28,194 bases of DNA from Mageeibacillus sp. UBA1212 (lineage in GTDB: Bacteria; Bacillota; Clostridia; UBA1212), in NCBI GenBank assembly GCA_002309655.1, contig DBXM01000018.1:1-28194 (forward strand), in the 5' to 3' direction. A program made the position numbers and the translations under genes. The notes beneath the pieces are model-generated. The model was not told the DNA's origin, ran no database searches, and worked only from the letters and a program-made list of their open reading frames with translations. This document shows, piece by piece, positions 7,301 to 14,731 of the stretch. How positions within the stretch are numbered: the stretch's first letter is position 1; every line of letters starts with the position of its first letter.

Positions 7301-8983
7301 ATGTCTGACAGGAATTTAAAAACCGAACAGCGGGAAAATGAACAGGCGCCGCGGGACAACGAACCGGAACAGCTGAGCAGGACCGGGAACGTGCGTTCGC
7401 GCGTGCTTGCGGGTACCGCTTGGCTCTTCCTGGAGAAGGCCGGCGTCGGGATTTTCGAATTTGCGGTGGCGTGGGTGCTGGCGAGGTTCTTCCTCGACCC
7501 GAGCGAGTATGCGGTCGTCGGAATCGCGGCGATTTTTATCGCGTTCGCGAACCTTTTCGCGCAGGGGAGCTTCAACTACGCGCTGGTGCAGCGGCCGAAG
7601 ATCGACGAGAACGACAGATCGACGGTGTTCTGGCTGGTTTTCGCGGTGTCGCTGGTGCTGTACGGGATACTGTTCCTGTGCGCGCCGCTGATCGCCGCGT
7701 TCTACAAGAATTCGGTGCTGACGCTGCTGACGAGAATTCAGGGGCTGACGCTCATTTTCGACGCGCTTTGCGTGGTGCAGACCGCGATTCTGACGAGGGA
7801 AATAAAATTCAGGACCATCTTTTTGAAAACCGCAGTGACGGCTTTTTGCTCGGGCGCGGTGGGGATTACCTGCGCGGTGCTGGGGCTGGGCGCGTGGGCG
7901 CTCGTGTTTCAGACGCTGACCGCCAGCGTCGCGGGGTGCGTGTTCCTGTGGTGCGCGGTGAAGTGGAAGCCGAAGGCGCGGTTTTCCGGCGCGAGCATTA
8001 AGAGTATGTTCGGGTTCAGCTCCGCCATGTTTACCTCCAACGTGATCAACAACGTCTACAGCAGCGCGTTGCCGCTGGCGATGGAGAAGGTCTACGCGGA
8101 GGCGACCCTGGGGTACTACAACAAGTCGAAGACCATTCCCACGAAGCTGGGGGACGCCATCAACCAGACGGTGGGGAGCATCGCGTTCCCGTCGCTGTCG
8201 GCGTTTCAGGACGACCCAAAGCGCGCGAAGGAGATGCTGCGGCGGTTCATAACCACGGCCTGCTTCGTGATGTTCGCGGTGATGGCGGGCCTGGCGGCGG
8301 TGGCGAAGCCCATGATTCTGTTCGTGTACTCGGACAAGTGGGCGGGAAGCATCATATTCATGCAGTTCGTGTGCGCGATGTTCCTGTTTTTGCCTATGGA
8401 TAGCGCAAATCTCCAGGCCATCAAGGCGTTCGGGAAGGGCGGCACCTACCTGATTATCGAGATCATCAAGAGCGTGCTGGGAATCGCGGTGCTGGCGGCG
8501 TCAATGCTCCTCACGCGGGGAATGGCGAACGCGCTCTACATCGTTCTCGGCTGCCAGGTGGTCGTGAACCTCGTTTCGACGTGGATCAACGCGTTCCCGA
8601 ACCGGAAGCTTCTTGGGTACGGCTTCGGTGAGCAACTGAAGGACGTGCTGCCGTCGCTGCTGCTGGCGCTCTTCATGGGCGGAGCGGTGTGGTCGGTAAC
8701 GCTTCTCAAACTTCCGAACCTGGTGACGCTGCTGATTCAGGTGCCGCTGGGAATTTTGATCTACGCGGGCGGCGCGAAGCTTTTCAAGTTTGAGTGTTTT
8801 GAATATCTTATCCGGATTGTGAAGGAAAAACTCGGGAAATCGCGGAAAAACGCGCCGGATAATATTTCCGGAGAAACCACCGAAATAGCGGAGAATATTT
8901 CCGGAGAATCCACCGAAATAACGGAAAATATAACCGGAAAATCCACCGGAAACGCCGGAGACGGCACGGAGGACGTGCAATGA
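7301..8983 (+). CDS. Wzx-like oligosaccharide/polysaccharide flippase (MOP superfamily)
   Basis: 560 residues with about 12-14 hydrophobic segments from VRSRVLAGTAWLFLEKAGVGIFEF to LLIQVPLGILIYAGG, the usual size and pattern of lipid-linked oligosaccharide exporters. FSSAMFTSNVINNVYSS and AMEKVYAEATLGYYNKSK are typical of this family. The ATG at 7301 has no visible ribosome binding site. A GTG at 7391 preceded by AGGA (7379-7382) would remove a charged 30-residue N-terminus and is a serious alternative start. The C-terminal cytoplasmic tail is odd: three 11-residue repeats of the form NISGExTEIxE encoded by 33-bp DNA repeats. The stop overlaps the next gene by 4 nt (ATGA), indicating translational coupling. 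It lies 44 nt after the glycosyltransferase. Confidence 0.85.
   Translation: MSDRNLKTEQRENEQAPRDNEPEQLSRTGNVRSRVLAGTAWLFLEKAGVGIFEFAVAWVLARFFLDPSEYAVVGIAAIFIAFANLFAQGSFNYALVQRPKIDENDRSTVFWLVFAVSLVLYGILFLCAPLIAAFYKNSVLTLLTRIQGLTLIFDALCVVQTAILTREIKFRTIFLKTAVTAFCSGAVGITCAVLGLGAWALVFQTLTASVAGCVFLWCAVKWKPKARFSGASIKSMFGFSSAMFTSNVINNVYSSALPLAMEKVYAEATLGYYNKSKTIPTKLGDAINQTVGSIAFPSLSAFQDDPKRAKEMLRRFITTACFVMFAVMAGLAAVAKPMILFVYSDKWAGSIIFMQFVCAMFLFLPMDSANLQAIKAFGKGGTYLIIEIIKSVLGIAVLAASMLLTRGMANALYIVLGCQVVVNLVSTWINAFPNRKLLGYGFGEQLKDVLPSLLLALFMGGAVWSVTLLKLPNLVTLLIQVPLGILIYAGGAKLFKFECFEYLIRIVKEKLGKSRKNAPDNISGETTEIAENISGESTEITENITGKSTGNAGDGTEDVQ
8861..8959 (+). repeat. Three tandem 33-bp repeats in the flippase 3' end
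   Basis: Units 8861-8893, 8894-8926 and 8927-8959. The first two differ at only a few positions; the third is more diverged. Each begins AATATTTCCGGAGA or AATATAACCGGAAA and encodes one 11-residue NISGExTEIxE-type unit, so copy-number change keeps the reading frame. Confidence 0.9.
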
Positions 8984-10134
8984 AGAAACCGATTCAAGTA
9001 ACGAGACCGAGCCTTCCGCCCTTTGAGGAGTACGCGGAGGAGATCAAAAAAATATGGGAGAACTACCGGCTGACGAACTTCGGGCCGCTTGAGGAAGAAC
9101 TCAGGGCGGCGCTGGAGGAGTTCCTCGGCGTGGAGAATATCGTTCTTTTCACGAACGGCCACCAGGCGCTCGAGGCGGCGATCAAGCTCATTGCGGAGCG
9201 CCGCGAGGGAGAAGAGAACGAGATCATAACGACGCCTTTCACGTTCGCGTCCACGACCCACGCGATCGCCGGCAGCGGGTTCAGGCCCGTTTTCGCCGAC
9301 ATAGATCCGGTCACCTACACCCTCGACCCGCAGAAGGTTGAGGCGCTGATCGGGCCGAAGACTCGCGCGATCGTTCCCGTTCACGTGTACGGAATGCTCT
9401 GCGACACCGCGGCCTTCGAGAACATTTCCCGGAAATACAACATTCCCGTAATCTACGACGCCGCCCATGCGTTCGGGGTCAGGACCGCGGAAGGCAAAGG
9501 GGCGGGAACAGCCGGAGCCGCTTCGATGTTCAGCTTTCACGCGACAAAGGCCTTCAACACTGTGGAAGGCGGCGCGGTGGCGGTAAAAGACAAGAAAACT
9601 GCGGAAAAACTGAGAAAGTTCTGCAATTTCGGGCTGGGCGACGGCGGCGACGCTGAAATGACCGGCACGAACGCGAAAATGACCGAATTCGCGGCGGCGA
9701 TGGGAATCTGCAACCTGCGTCACATCGGGGAAGTCATCAAAAAACGCGAGCAGATCTGCAAGACCTACACGGAGATCCTCACGGGCAAGGACCCCGGCTT
9801 CGACAGGGCGACAGGCATTTCCGGGAAATACGGAATAAAGCTTCTGCCGGAGCAAAAAGGAACGGTCCCGAACTACGCGTACTACCCGGTGGTATTTTCC
9901 GGAAATATCAAAGCCGAAGAAATTGCGGAGAAGCTTGCGGCGGAAAATATTTTCGTGCGCAGGTACTTTTTCCCGCTGACGTCAGACTTTTCGTGCTGCA
10001 AAAACCTTCCGCACGGCGAGACCCCGGTGGCGGACAGGATTTCGGCAAACGTTCTTGCGCTGCCGCTCTACGCCGACATGGAGGAAGCGGACGTCAGGCG
10101 TGTCGCGAAGGCGCTTCTGAAGATCATCAAATAA
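8980..10134 (+). CDS. DegT/DnrJ/EryC1/StrS-family PLP aminotransferase (sugar aminotransferase type)
   Basis: 384 residues, type I fold aminotransferase acting on nucleotide-linked keto sugars. Visible motifs: RLTNFGPLEEELRAALEEFLG near the N-terminus, TNGHQALEAAI, PFTFASTTHAI, the PLP-ring aspartate in VIYDAAHAFG (D160) with H163, and the Schiff-base lysine in SFHATKAFNTVEGGAV (K190). The GGAV after the lysine and the C-terminal YYPVVF and YFFPLT segments are as in ArnB/VioA-like enzymes. The exact sugar cannot be told. Start ATG 8980 overlaps the flippase stop. Context suggests the operon builds or decorates a surface glycan with an amino sugar. ISGKYG and FSGNIK again carry the TTTCCGG-type sequence seen in the flippase tail. 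Confidence 0.9.
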   Translation: MKKPIQVTRPSLPPFEEYAEEIKKIWENYRLTNFGPLEEELRAALEEFLGVENIVLFTNGHQALEAAIKLIAERREGEENEIITTPFTFASTTHAIAGSGFRPVFADIDPVTYTLDPQKVEALIGPKTRAIVPVHVYGMLCDTAAFENISRKYNIPVIYDAAHAFGVRTAEGKGAGTAGAASMFSFHATKAFNTVEGGAVAVKDKKTAEKLRKFCNFGLGDGGDAEMTGTNAKMTEFAAAMGICNLRHIGEVIKKREQICKTYTEILTGKDPGFDRATGISGKYGIKLLPEQKGTVPNYAYYPVVFSGNIKAEEIAEKLAAENIFVRRYFFPLTSDFSCCKNLPHGETPVADRISANVLALPLYADMEEADVRRVAKALLKIIK

Positions 10135-10141
10135 GGTAATT

Positions 10142-10915
10142 ATGAATTATATAGACACGCACGCGCATTATAACGATGAGGCGTTTTCGGAGGACCGCGA
10201 GGAGGTTCTAAAAGAAATACAGGAGGCGGGCTGCGCGGCGGTTGTGAACTGCGCGGAGGACTACCCGACCTCGCTTGAGTGTCTGAAGCTCGCGGAGGAG
10301 CATCCGTTCGTTTACGCGGCGGTGGGAATTCACCCGCACAAGGCGTTGACTTATTCTCCGGAAATAATGGAAAATATCGAGGCGCTGGCGAAGCACCCGA
10401 AGACGGTTGCGATCGGCGAGGCGGGGCTGGACTACCACTACGACTTCGCGCCGCGGGACGTCCAGAAAATATGCTTCGCGGAAAATATCAGGCTGGCGAA
10501 AAGGGCAGGGCTGCCGGTGGTGGTTCACGACCGGGAGGCGCACGAGGACACGCTGGAAATAATGAAGAACGAGCGGATTCCCGAGGGAGGGGCGGTGCTG
10601 CACTGCTTTTCGGGGAGCGCGGAGATGGCGAAGATCGTCGCGAAGCACGGGTGGTACTTCTCGATCGGCGGCGCGGTCACGTTCAAGAACGCAAGGCGGG
10701 TCATCGAGGCGCTGGCGGTGATTCCTGACGAGCTTTTGATGCTTGAGACGGACTGCCCGTACATGGCGCCGGTTCCGTTCCGCGGGACGCGCAATACGTC
10801 GGCGCTGATTCCCTACACTGCGGCCGCGATTGCGGAGGTGAAAGGCGTTCCGGCGGACGATATTTTCGAGCTCACGACAGCCAACGCGAAAAGGTTTTTT
10901 GGGATAAATGTCTGA
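10142..10915 (+). CDS. tatD: TatD-family metal-dependent hydrolase/DNase
   Basis: 257 residues, the standard TatD/YabD length. All family metal ligands are present: DTHAHY (H7, H9), IGEAGLDYHYD (E93), VVVHDREAH (H129), LHCFSGS (H154) and LETDCPYMAP (D204). Family members are TIM-barrel nucleases or phosphodiesterases in the cytoplasm. The start is 7 nt after the aminotransferase stop, so it belongs to the same transcript. In Bacillus subtilis tatD (yabD) is followed by yabE, rnmV and ksgA; here yabE and ksgA follow, but rnmV is absent. Confidence 0.95.
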   Translation: MNYIDTHAHYNDEAFSEDREEVLKEIQEAGCAAVVNCAEDYPTSLECLKLAEEHPFVYAAVGIHPHKALTYSPEIMENIEALAKHPKTVAIGEAGLDYHYDFAPRDVQKICFAENIRLAKRAGLPVVVHDREAHEDTLEIMKNERIPEGGAVLHCFSGSAEMAKIVAKHGWYFSIGGAVTFKNARRVIEALAVIPDELLMLETDCPYMAPVPFRGTRNTSALIPYTAAAIAEVKGVPADDIFELTTANAKRFFGINV

Positions 10916-10985
10916 AAAACAGCGCGCAAATCCGCAAAATATAGCGTAAAATTTGTGCAACATCTACAAATTTTCATGCGCGGTG

Positions 10986-11015
10986 TTGACGGGAACGGCG
11001 CGGAAATAATACAAT
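10986..11015 (+). promoter_or_regulatory. Promoter upstream of yabE
   Basis: TTGACG (10986-10991), an 18-nt spacer, TACAAT (11010-11015). An alternative -10, TAATAC at 11007, has a 15-nt spacer. Transcription would start near 11022, leaving a leader of about 200 nt. Confidence 0.65.
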
Positions 11016-11017
11016 AT

Positions 11018-11189
11018 CTGTGGAATGCGCGCCTGCGGACGAGCGAGCTGCTCCTTTCCGGAACGCGGTTACAAAAGATGAAACGCCTGCGCCCGGCAAA
11101 AGCGGCGAGGCGGAAAGCGCTGAGACCACAGAGAGACAAACCGGCCGGGTCTGAAAGAGACCTGTAGTGGCCGGAGCGGTTCATTTTTT
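11018..11189 (+). ncRNA. Structured 5' leader of yabE, possible cis-regulatory RNA
   Basis: CTGTGG (11018-11023) can pair with CCACAG (11126-11131), closing a region of about 100 nt rich in short complementary GC blocks. Then CCGGCC (11141-11146) pairs with GGCCGG (11169-11174) around an inner GGTCT/AGACC hairpin with a GAAAG loop, followed nine bases later by TTTTTT (11184-11189). This looks like an aptamer-plus-attenuator layout. I could not match it to a known riboswitch: the c-di-AMP (ydaO/yuaA) class often lies upstream of wall-hydrolase genes, but its conserved core is not recognisable here. No gene is visible in 10916-11219. Confidence 0.4.
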
Positions 11190-11219
11190 GAGACTCGCAG
11201 GGAAGGAGGTTCGCCCGGC

Positions 11220-12626
11220 ATGCTGAGAATAATTCGGGATATGATCAAAAAGCACAGTGTAGCCGTGAAGTTTTATTGCGTCGCGTTTACGCTTATTTTT
11301 ACGTTGACCGTTGTGCTCGGCTTTGTCGCGAACGTAATTCCCGAGGGCAGAAAAGTTCAGATCGTCAGGAATTCGGTCACGGTGACCGTCGACGGCGACT
11401 GCGAGACGGTTGCGGACGCGCTTGAGCTCGCGGGCATCAAACTTTCCCGGAACGAGTACCTGAACTGCTCACTTTCCGACAAAACGGACGAAGTGGGCGT
11501 CATAGTTATTTCCCGGAAATCCGCAAGCGACAACGGAAACGCGTCGCACACCGACGTCGACACGAAGACCGACATCAAGGACTGGAACGGAAACGGCAGC
11601 GTGAGCAATGAAGACTCCGAAGGCAGCGAGGGCGGAATTCCCGCCGAAGCCACGGACAGCGTTCCCGGCGAAAACGGAGACGACGTTCACGAACCTGAGG
11701 TGACTCCCGCAAACTACTCTTCGGGCGACGAACCGCACGAAGACGAGCCGGTCACTTCCACGCCAACCGCGACTCCTACCGCGACGCCAACCGCAACTCC
11801 CACGTCAACGCCCGAGCCGACGCCTTACGTCACCGAGCGGCCGACAAACGTTCCCACCGAAGTTCCGACTGAAGTTCCCACCGAGGCGCCCACGAACACC
11901 CCCGAGCCCACCGAACCGCCCACGCCGACGCCCGAGCCGACCCCCACCCCCGAGCCCACGCCGGTCGTCACCATCGACTGGAAGGACATTCCCGAGGAAG
12001 TGGATTTCGACACGGTCTATATCGACGACGACACGATGGCCAAGGGCGACACGAGAGTCGTTTCAGAGGGCGAGAAGGGAATCATCACCAAGGTCTGGGA
12101 GATCACGTTCGTTGACGGAAAAGAGGAGTCCAGGAGGCTCGTGGCCGTCAAGAATACGAAGGACCCCGTGAGCCGCGTTGTAGCGTGCGGAACGATCGAC
12201 ACGTTCACGGACAGCGAAGGCAGAAGGGTGATGTTCAAGCGCCAGATTATCGGCGACGCGACCGCCTACAGCAATTCGGGCTGGGGCGATACGATCTACT
12301 ACGGGGCGCAGCTGGGCGGTCTCACGGCAAGGTGGGGCGTCATCGCGGTCGACCCCGAGGTCATTCCTCTCGGATCTAAGGTCTACGTTCAGGGACTCTA
12401 CGGCATCAACGACTACGGCTACGCGATTGCGGCGGATACGGGCGGCAGCTACATCCAGAACACGCGTATCGACGTATACATGGACGACCTGACCCTCATT
12501 GACATCTGGGGCGTCAGAGACGTGGTAATTTACATTCTCGAAGACCAGACGGTCGACATTTTTGAACTGCGCGGCGGCGCGAAGTGGATCCCGCCCGAGA
12601 AGTACGGATATGTGCCCGCAGACTGA
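11220..12626 (+). CDS. yabE: YabE-like cell-wall protein: DUF348-type, G5 and 3D domains
   Basis: 468 residues. A cytoplasmic N-terminus and one TM segment (about 18-42) precede a DUF348-like domain (about 45-100, VQIVRNSVTVTVDGDCETVADALELAG). A long Thr/Pro/Glu linker (about 105-245) contains TATPTATP and VPTEVPTE repeats. Then comes a G5 domain (about 246-330, ending RLVAVKNTKDPVSRVVACGT) and a C-terminal 3D domain with ATAYSNSG, VIAVDPEVIPLGSKVYV, AADTGG and IDVYMDD, carrying the conserved aspartates. Rpf/YabE-type proteins act outside the membrane on peptidoglycan; the 3D domain is related to lytic transglycosylases. AAGGAGG sits just before the ATG. The gene overlaps ksgA by 17 nt, so the two are translationally linked. 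Confidence 0.92.
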   Translation: MLRIIRDMIKKHSVAVKFYCVAFTLIFTLTVVLGFVANVIPEGRKVQIVRNSVTVTVDGDCETVADALELAGIKLSRNEYLNCSLSDKTDEVGVIVISRKSASDNGNASHTDVDTKTDIKDWNGNGSVSNEDSEGSEGGIPAEATDSVPGENGDDVHEPEVTPANYSSGDEPHEDEPVTSTPTATPTATPTATPTSTPEPTPYVTERPTNVPTEVPTEVPTEAPTNTPEPTEPPTPTPEPTPTPEPTPVVTIDWKDIPEEVDFDTVYIDDDTMAKGDTRVVSEGEKGIITKVWEITFVDGKEESRRLVAVKNTKDPVSRVVACGTIDTFTDSEGRRVMFKRQIIGDATAYSNSGWGDTIYYGAQLGGLTARWGVIAVDPEVIPLGSKVYVQGLYGINDYGYAIAADTGGSYIQNTRIDVYMDDLTLIDIWGVRDVVIYILEDQTVDIFELRGGAKWIPPEKYGYVPAD

Positions 12627-13506
12627 CGGTTTTAACGGAAACAACGAAACAAGAAGAGACAGGCAGGCCGGCGGCGAGTTCATCCGGCCCAAGAAGAGTC
12701 TCGGCCAGAATTTCCTGAACGACATGCGCGTTGTTCAGGATATTCTTTGTGCGGCCGAGCTTGGCGAAAATGACGCGGTCATTGAGGTGGGCCCGGGGCT
12801 GGGCGTGATGACCGAAAAGCTGGCGGAGCAGGCGGGACTTGTGGCGGCTGTGGAGATCGACTCCGCCCTTATTCCGGCGCTGAAAAAGCTCGAGGAACGC
12901 TTCGGCAACCTGGCTGTAATAAACCGGGACATTTTGAAAACGGACGTCCGGAAGGACATAATTGAAGGCGTTTTTTTGCCGCGCGGCCTTGGCGGGAGCG
13001 TTAAGGTGGTTGCGAACCTGCCCTATTATATTACGACGCCGATCGTCATGAAGTTCCTGGAGGAGAACGCCTCCGACGTCGACTCCCTTGTGATTATGGT
13101 CCAGAAGGAGGTCGCGGAGCGCATGATCGCACCGCCGGGAGGCAAGGACTACGGCGCAATGACGGTCACGGTGAATTACTTTTCGGAGCCGGAAATAATG
13201 TTCACGGTGCCGCCGCACTGCTTCCACCCGCGGCCCGGCGTGGACTCGGCGGTGGTCAGACTGAAGATCCGGAAGGAGCCGCCATTCGAGCTTATAAGCC
13301 GGGAACACTTCTTTTTAACCGTGAGGGCAGCGTTTTCGCAGCGCAGGAAGACCCTCACCAACGCCCTCGCGAACGCCCCGTACATGAACGTGACGCGCGA
13401 AAAGGTTGCGGAAATTCTGGCGGGAATGGGGAAAGACGTGATGATCAGAGGCGAGCGGCTGAGCCCGGCAGAGTTCGGACAGTTATCGAATTTACTAATC
13501 AAATGA
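12610..13506 (+). CDS. rsmA: 16S rRNA N6-dimethyladenosine transferase (KsgA/RsmA)
   Basis: 298 residues from the ATG at 12610. This SAM-dependent enzyme dimethylates two adjacent adenines in helix 45 of 16S rRNA during small-subunit maturation. Motifs in order: RPKKSLGQNFLND, VIEVGPGLGVMTEKL (SAM motif I), AAVEID, the catalytic NLPYYITTPI, and HPRPGVDSAVVRL, then the C-terminal RAAFSQRRKTLTNAL. The N-terminus is about 20 residues longer than usual before RPKKSLGQ. An upstream in-frame TTG at 12562 would add 16 more and lies deep in yabE, so ATG 12610 is preferred, though its ribosome binding site is weak. The start lies inside yabE, and palindromic terminators follow. Confidence 0.95.
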   Translation: MCPQTDGFNGNNETRRDRQAGGEFIRPKKSLGQNFLNDMRVVQDILCAAELGENDAVIEVGPGLGVMTEKLAEQAGLVAAVEIDSALIPALKKLEERFGNLAVINRDILKTDVRKDIIEGVFLPRGLGGSVKVVANLPYYITTPIVMKFLEENASDVDSLVIMVQKEVAERMIAPPGGKDYGAMTVTVNYFSEPEIMFTVPPHCFHPRPGVDSAVVRLKIRKEPPFELISREHFFLTVRAAFSQRRKTLTNALANAPYMNVTREKVAEILAGMGKDVMIRGERLSPAEFGQLSNLLIK

Positions 13507-13528
13507 CACTATAAATAACATAAAAATC

Positions 13529-13560
13529 GCGCCGCGGAACTGATAATTGCTCCGCGGCGC
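13529..13560 (-). terminator. Terminator palindrome, copy 1 (between ksgA and the lipoprotein gene)
   Basis: A 10-bp perfect stem, GCGCCGCGGA (13529-13538) with TCCGCGGCGC (13551-13560), and a 12-nt loop. On the minus strand it is followed by GATTTTTA, so it best serves the minus-strand lipoprotein gene; it may also stop ksgA transcripts. A near-identical copy in the same orientation lies at 14669-14702. Confidence 0.8.
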
Positions 13561-13592
13561 TTGTGTTAGTTATTGCCGAAATGCTGTCGGGA

Positions 13593-14480
13593 CTACCGTG
13601 CGAATCCGATCGACAGGAGTTCCTCGTCGGAATAGTCTCTGGGCGGCATTTCTTGCATAACCGCAAACCTTAAGCCATCATGGTTGTGAAATACGTGTAT
13701 ACGGTACGGTAGCGTTTCCGAGATAGGGAATGTTTTTTCAAGATCGCGGTGGCCCTTTGTGTCAGTCATAAACCTTTTGTTAACAAAAACCCCGGCCTGC
13801 GGCTCGAACCTGACAACTTTCATCACTGCTTGCTCTGTTTCGTGTCTAATGACGTTTATTCCGTTCTCGGAAGAGACAAGTGTGTTGGAAATTGTGCTGC
13901 CACCGGTAAGATCATTTGTGTATTTGTAAGCGAAATAATCATCGTACCGTTCTTCGGTAGCAAACCATTTAAGATAAATGCAGTTTTCCTGTACGTCTTT
14001 AAGCGTCAGAGAAAAGGATGTTCCCGACCAGGTTACACCGTCAACAGAAAGACTATCGGGATAATACGGTTTTAAAGAATCATCCAAGTCAAATAACAGA
14101 ATACCGTATTCATCTTTTGCCCAGAAAGACATAATCCTCAACTGGTCGTCTGTGAAATTGCCGGTTTTGACTGTGTCAATCATTTCGTCAAAAGACGAAA
14201 ACTTGATTGAAGAAGCACGACCTACGAGTGAACCGAACGGACTTTCAGTCTCTTCCGGATATTCTTTTTTCAACGAAAGGTGCCAGATTCCGTCTCTCTT
14301 AAGATAACTGAAGTCGTCAAATTCAATCTCTTTGTCCTCGTCGGCAGGAACTTCGGTCTGTAAAGGAGCATTTGTGTCTGTCTGCGATCCGTCTACACCG
14401 GTCCCGGCACAGGAAGAGAAAAGCAGGATGAATCCCAAAACTATCGCAAAAAGCGTCAGGGAATAGTTGAGCTTTTTCAT
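13593..14480 (-). CDS. Lipoprotein of unknown function
   Basis: 295 residues, not recognised. A lipoprotein signal peptide ends in LLFSSC (Cys24). A short acidic linker is followed by a soluble domain of about 230 residues with no known motif; notable strings are KRDGIWHLSLKK, FWAKDEYGILLFDLD and RIHVFHNHDGLRFAVMQEMPPRDY. The ATG at 14480 follows AAAGGA on the minus strand. A strong promoter lies 77 nt upstream and a palindromic terminator downstream, so it is a monocistronic unit. Codon use is visibly more AT-rich than in the neighbouring housekeeping genes, and the gene is bracketed by a direct repeat, which together suggest it was acquired separately. Probably anchored on the outer face of the membrane. 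Confidence 0.8.
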   Translation of the reverse strand: MKKLNYSLTLFAIVLGFILLFSSCAGTGVDGSQTDTNAPLQTEVPADEDKEIEFDDFSYLKRDGIWHLSLKKEYPEETESPFGSLVGRASSIKFSSFDEMIDTVKTGNFTDDQLRIMSFWAKDEYGILLFDLDDSLKPYYPDSLSVDGVTWSGTSFSLTLKDVQENCIYLKWFATEERYDDYFAYKYTNDLTGGSTISNTLVSSENGINVIRHETEQAVMKVVRFEPQAGVFVNKRFMTDTKGHRDLEKTFPISETLPYRIHVFHNHDGLRFAVMQEMPPRDYSDEELLSIGFAR

Positions 14481-14556
14481 GGCGAGAATCCTTTCTTTTA
14501 TTATTCAGGTGTTGCGTGGTAACGAATCAATAAACAATGATTTCTAAGCAATTTTG

Positions 14557-14585
14557 AGTATATAAAAGCATCAACAAAAAGTCAA
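14557..14585 (-). promoter_or_regulatory. Strong promoter of the lipoprotein gene
   Basis: Read on the minus strand: TTGACT (14585-14580), a 17-nt spacer, TATACT (14562-14557). The surrounding sequence is AT-rich. Confidence 0.8.
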
Positions 14586-14668
14586 GTATTAAAGGAAATT
14601 TCAATGTTTATGATGATCGCACGTAAAACAGCCATTTACCTGGAGTTCGCCTACGGCATTATAGAAAT

Positions 14669-14702
14669 CGCGCCGCGGAACCGACAATTGCTCCGCGGCG
14701 CG
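14669..14702 (-). terminator. Terminator palindrome, copy 2 (after asnA)
   Basis: An 11-bp perfect stem, CGCGCCGCGGA (14669-14679) with TCCGCGGCGCG (14692-14702), followed on the minus strand by ATTTCTATAAT. It lies 30 nt past the asnA stop and matches copy 1 at 13529-13560. Confidence 0.8.
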
Positions 14703-14731
14703 TTCGTTATATTCCTGCGTGGAGATTCCTT

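Larger units (their letters stand above)
13524..14709 (+). repeat. Direct repeat of about 45 bp flanking the lipoprotein gene
   Basis: Copies at about 13524-13569 and 14665-14709 share AAATCGCGCCGCGGAAC, then AATTGCTCCGCGGCGC, and a GTTA at the end, with only a few differences. Each contains a terminator palindrome. The interval between them holds the AT-richer lipoprotein gene and its promoter. Confidence 0.8.

Noticed and set aside
8761..9855. 364-codon minus-strand ORF
   Set aside because: It spans the flippase/aminotransferase junction in antisense, has Arg/Val-rich composition, and both sense genes have strong family motifs.
8861..9920. Recurring TTTCCGGAAA-like palindrome as a dispersed regulatory site
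   Set aside because: Most copies lie inside codons for ISGK/ISGN/FSGN peptides, so protein sequence and codon preference explain them.
10955..11167. 70-codon ORF in the yabE leader
   Set aside because: No ribosome binding site, Arg/Lys-rich composition, and it covers the structured leader. Treated as non-coding.
11018..11189. Known riboswitch (c-di-AMP, cobalamin, SAM-I, T-box) upstream of yabE
   Set aside because: Partial look-alikes such as GATGAAAC...CCCGGCAA (SAM-I) and GAGACCTG (B12 box) occur, but the rest of each conserved core is missing. Kept only as an unassigned structured leader.
11750..11970. ACGCCNACC-type repeats in the yabE linker as a mobile or CRISPR-like repeat
   Set aside because: They simply encode the Thr-Pro linker, and similar runs occur in other exported-protein genes of this window.
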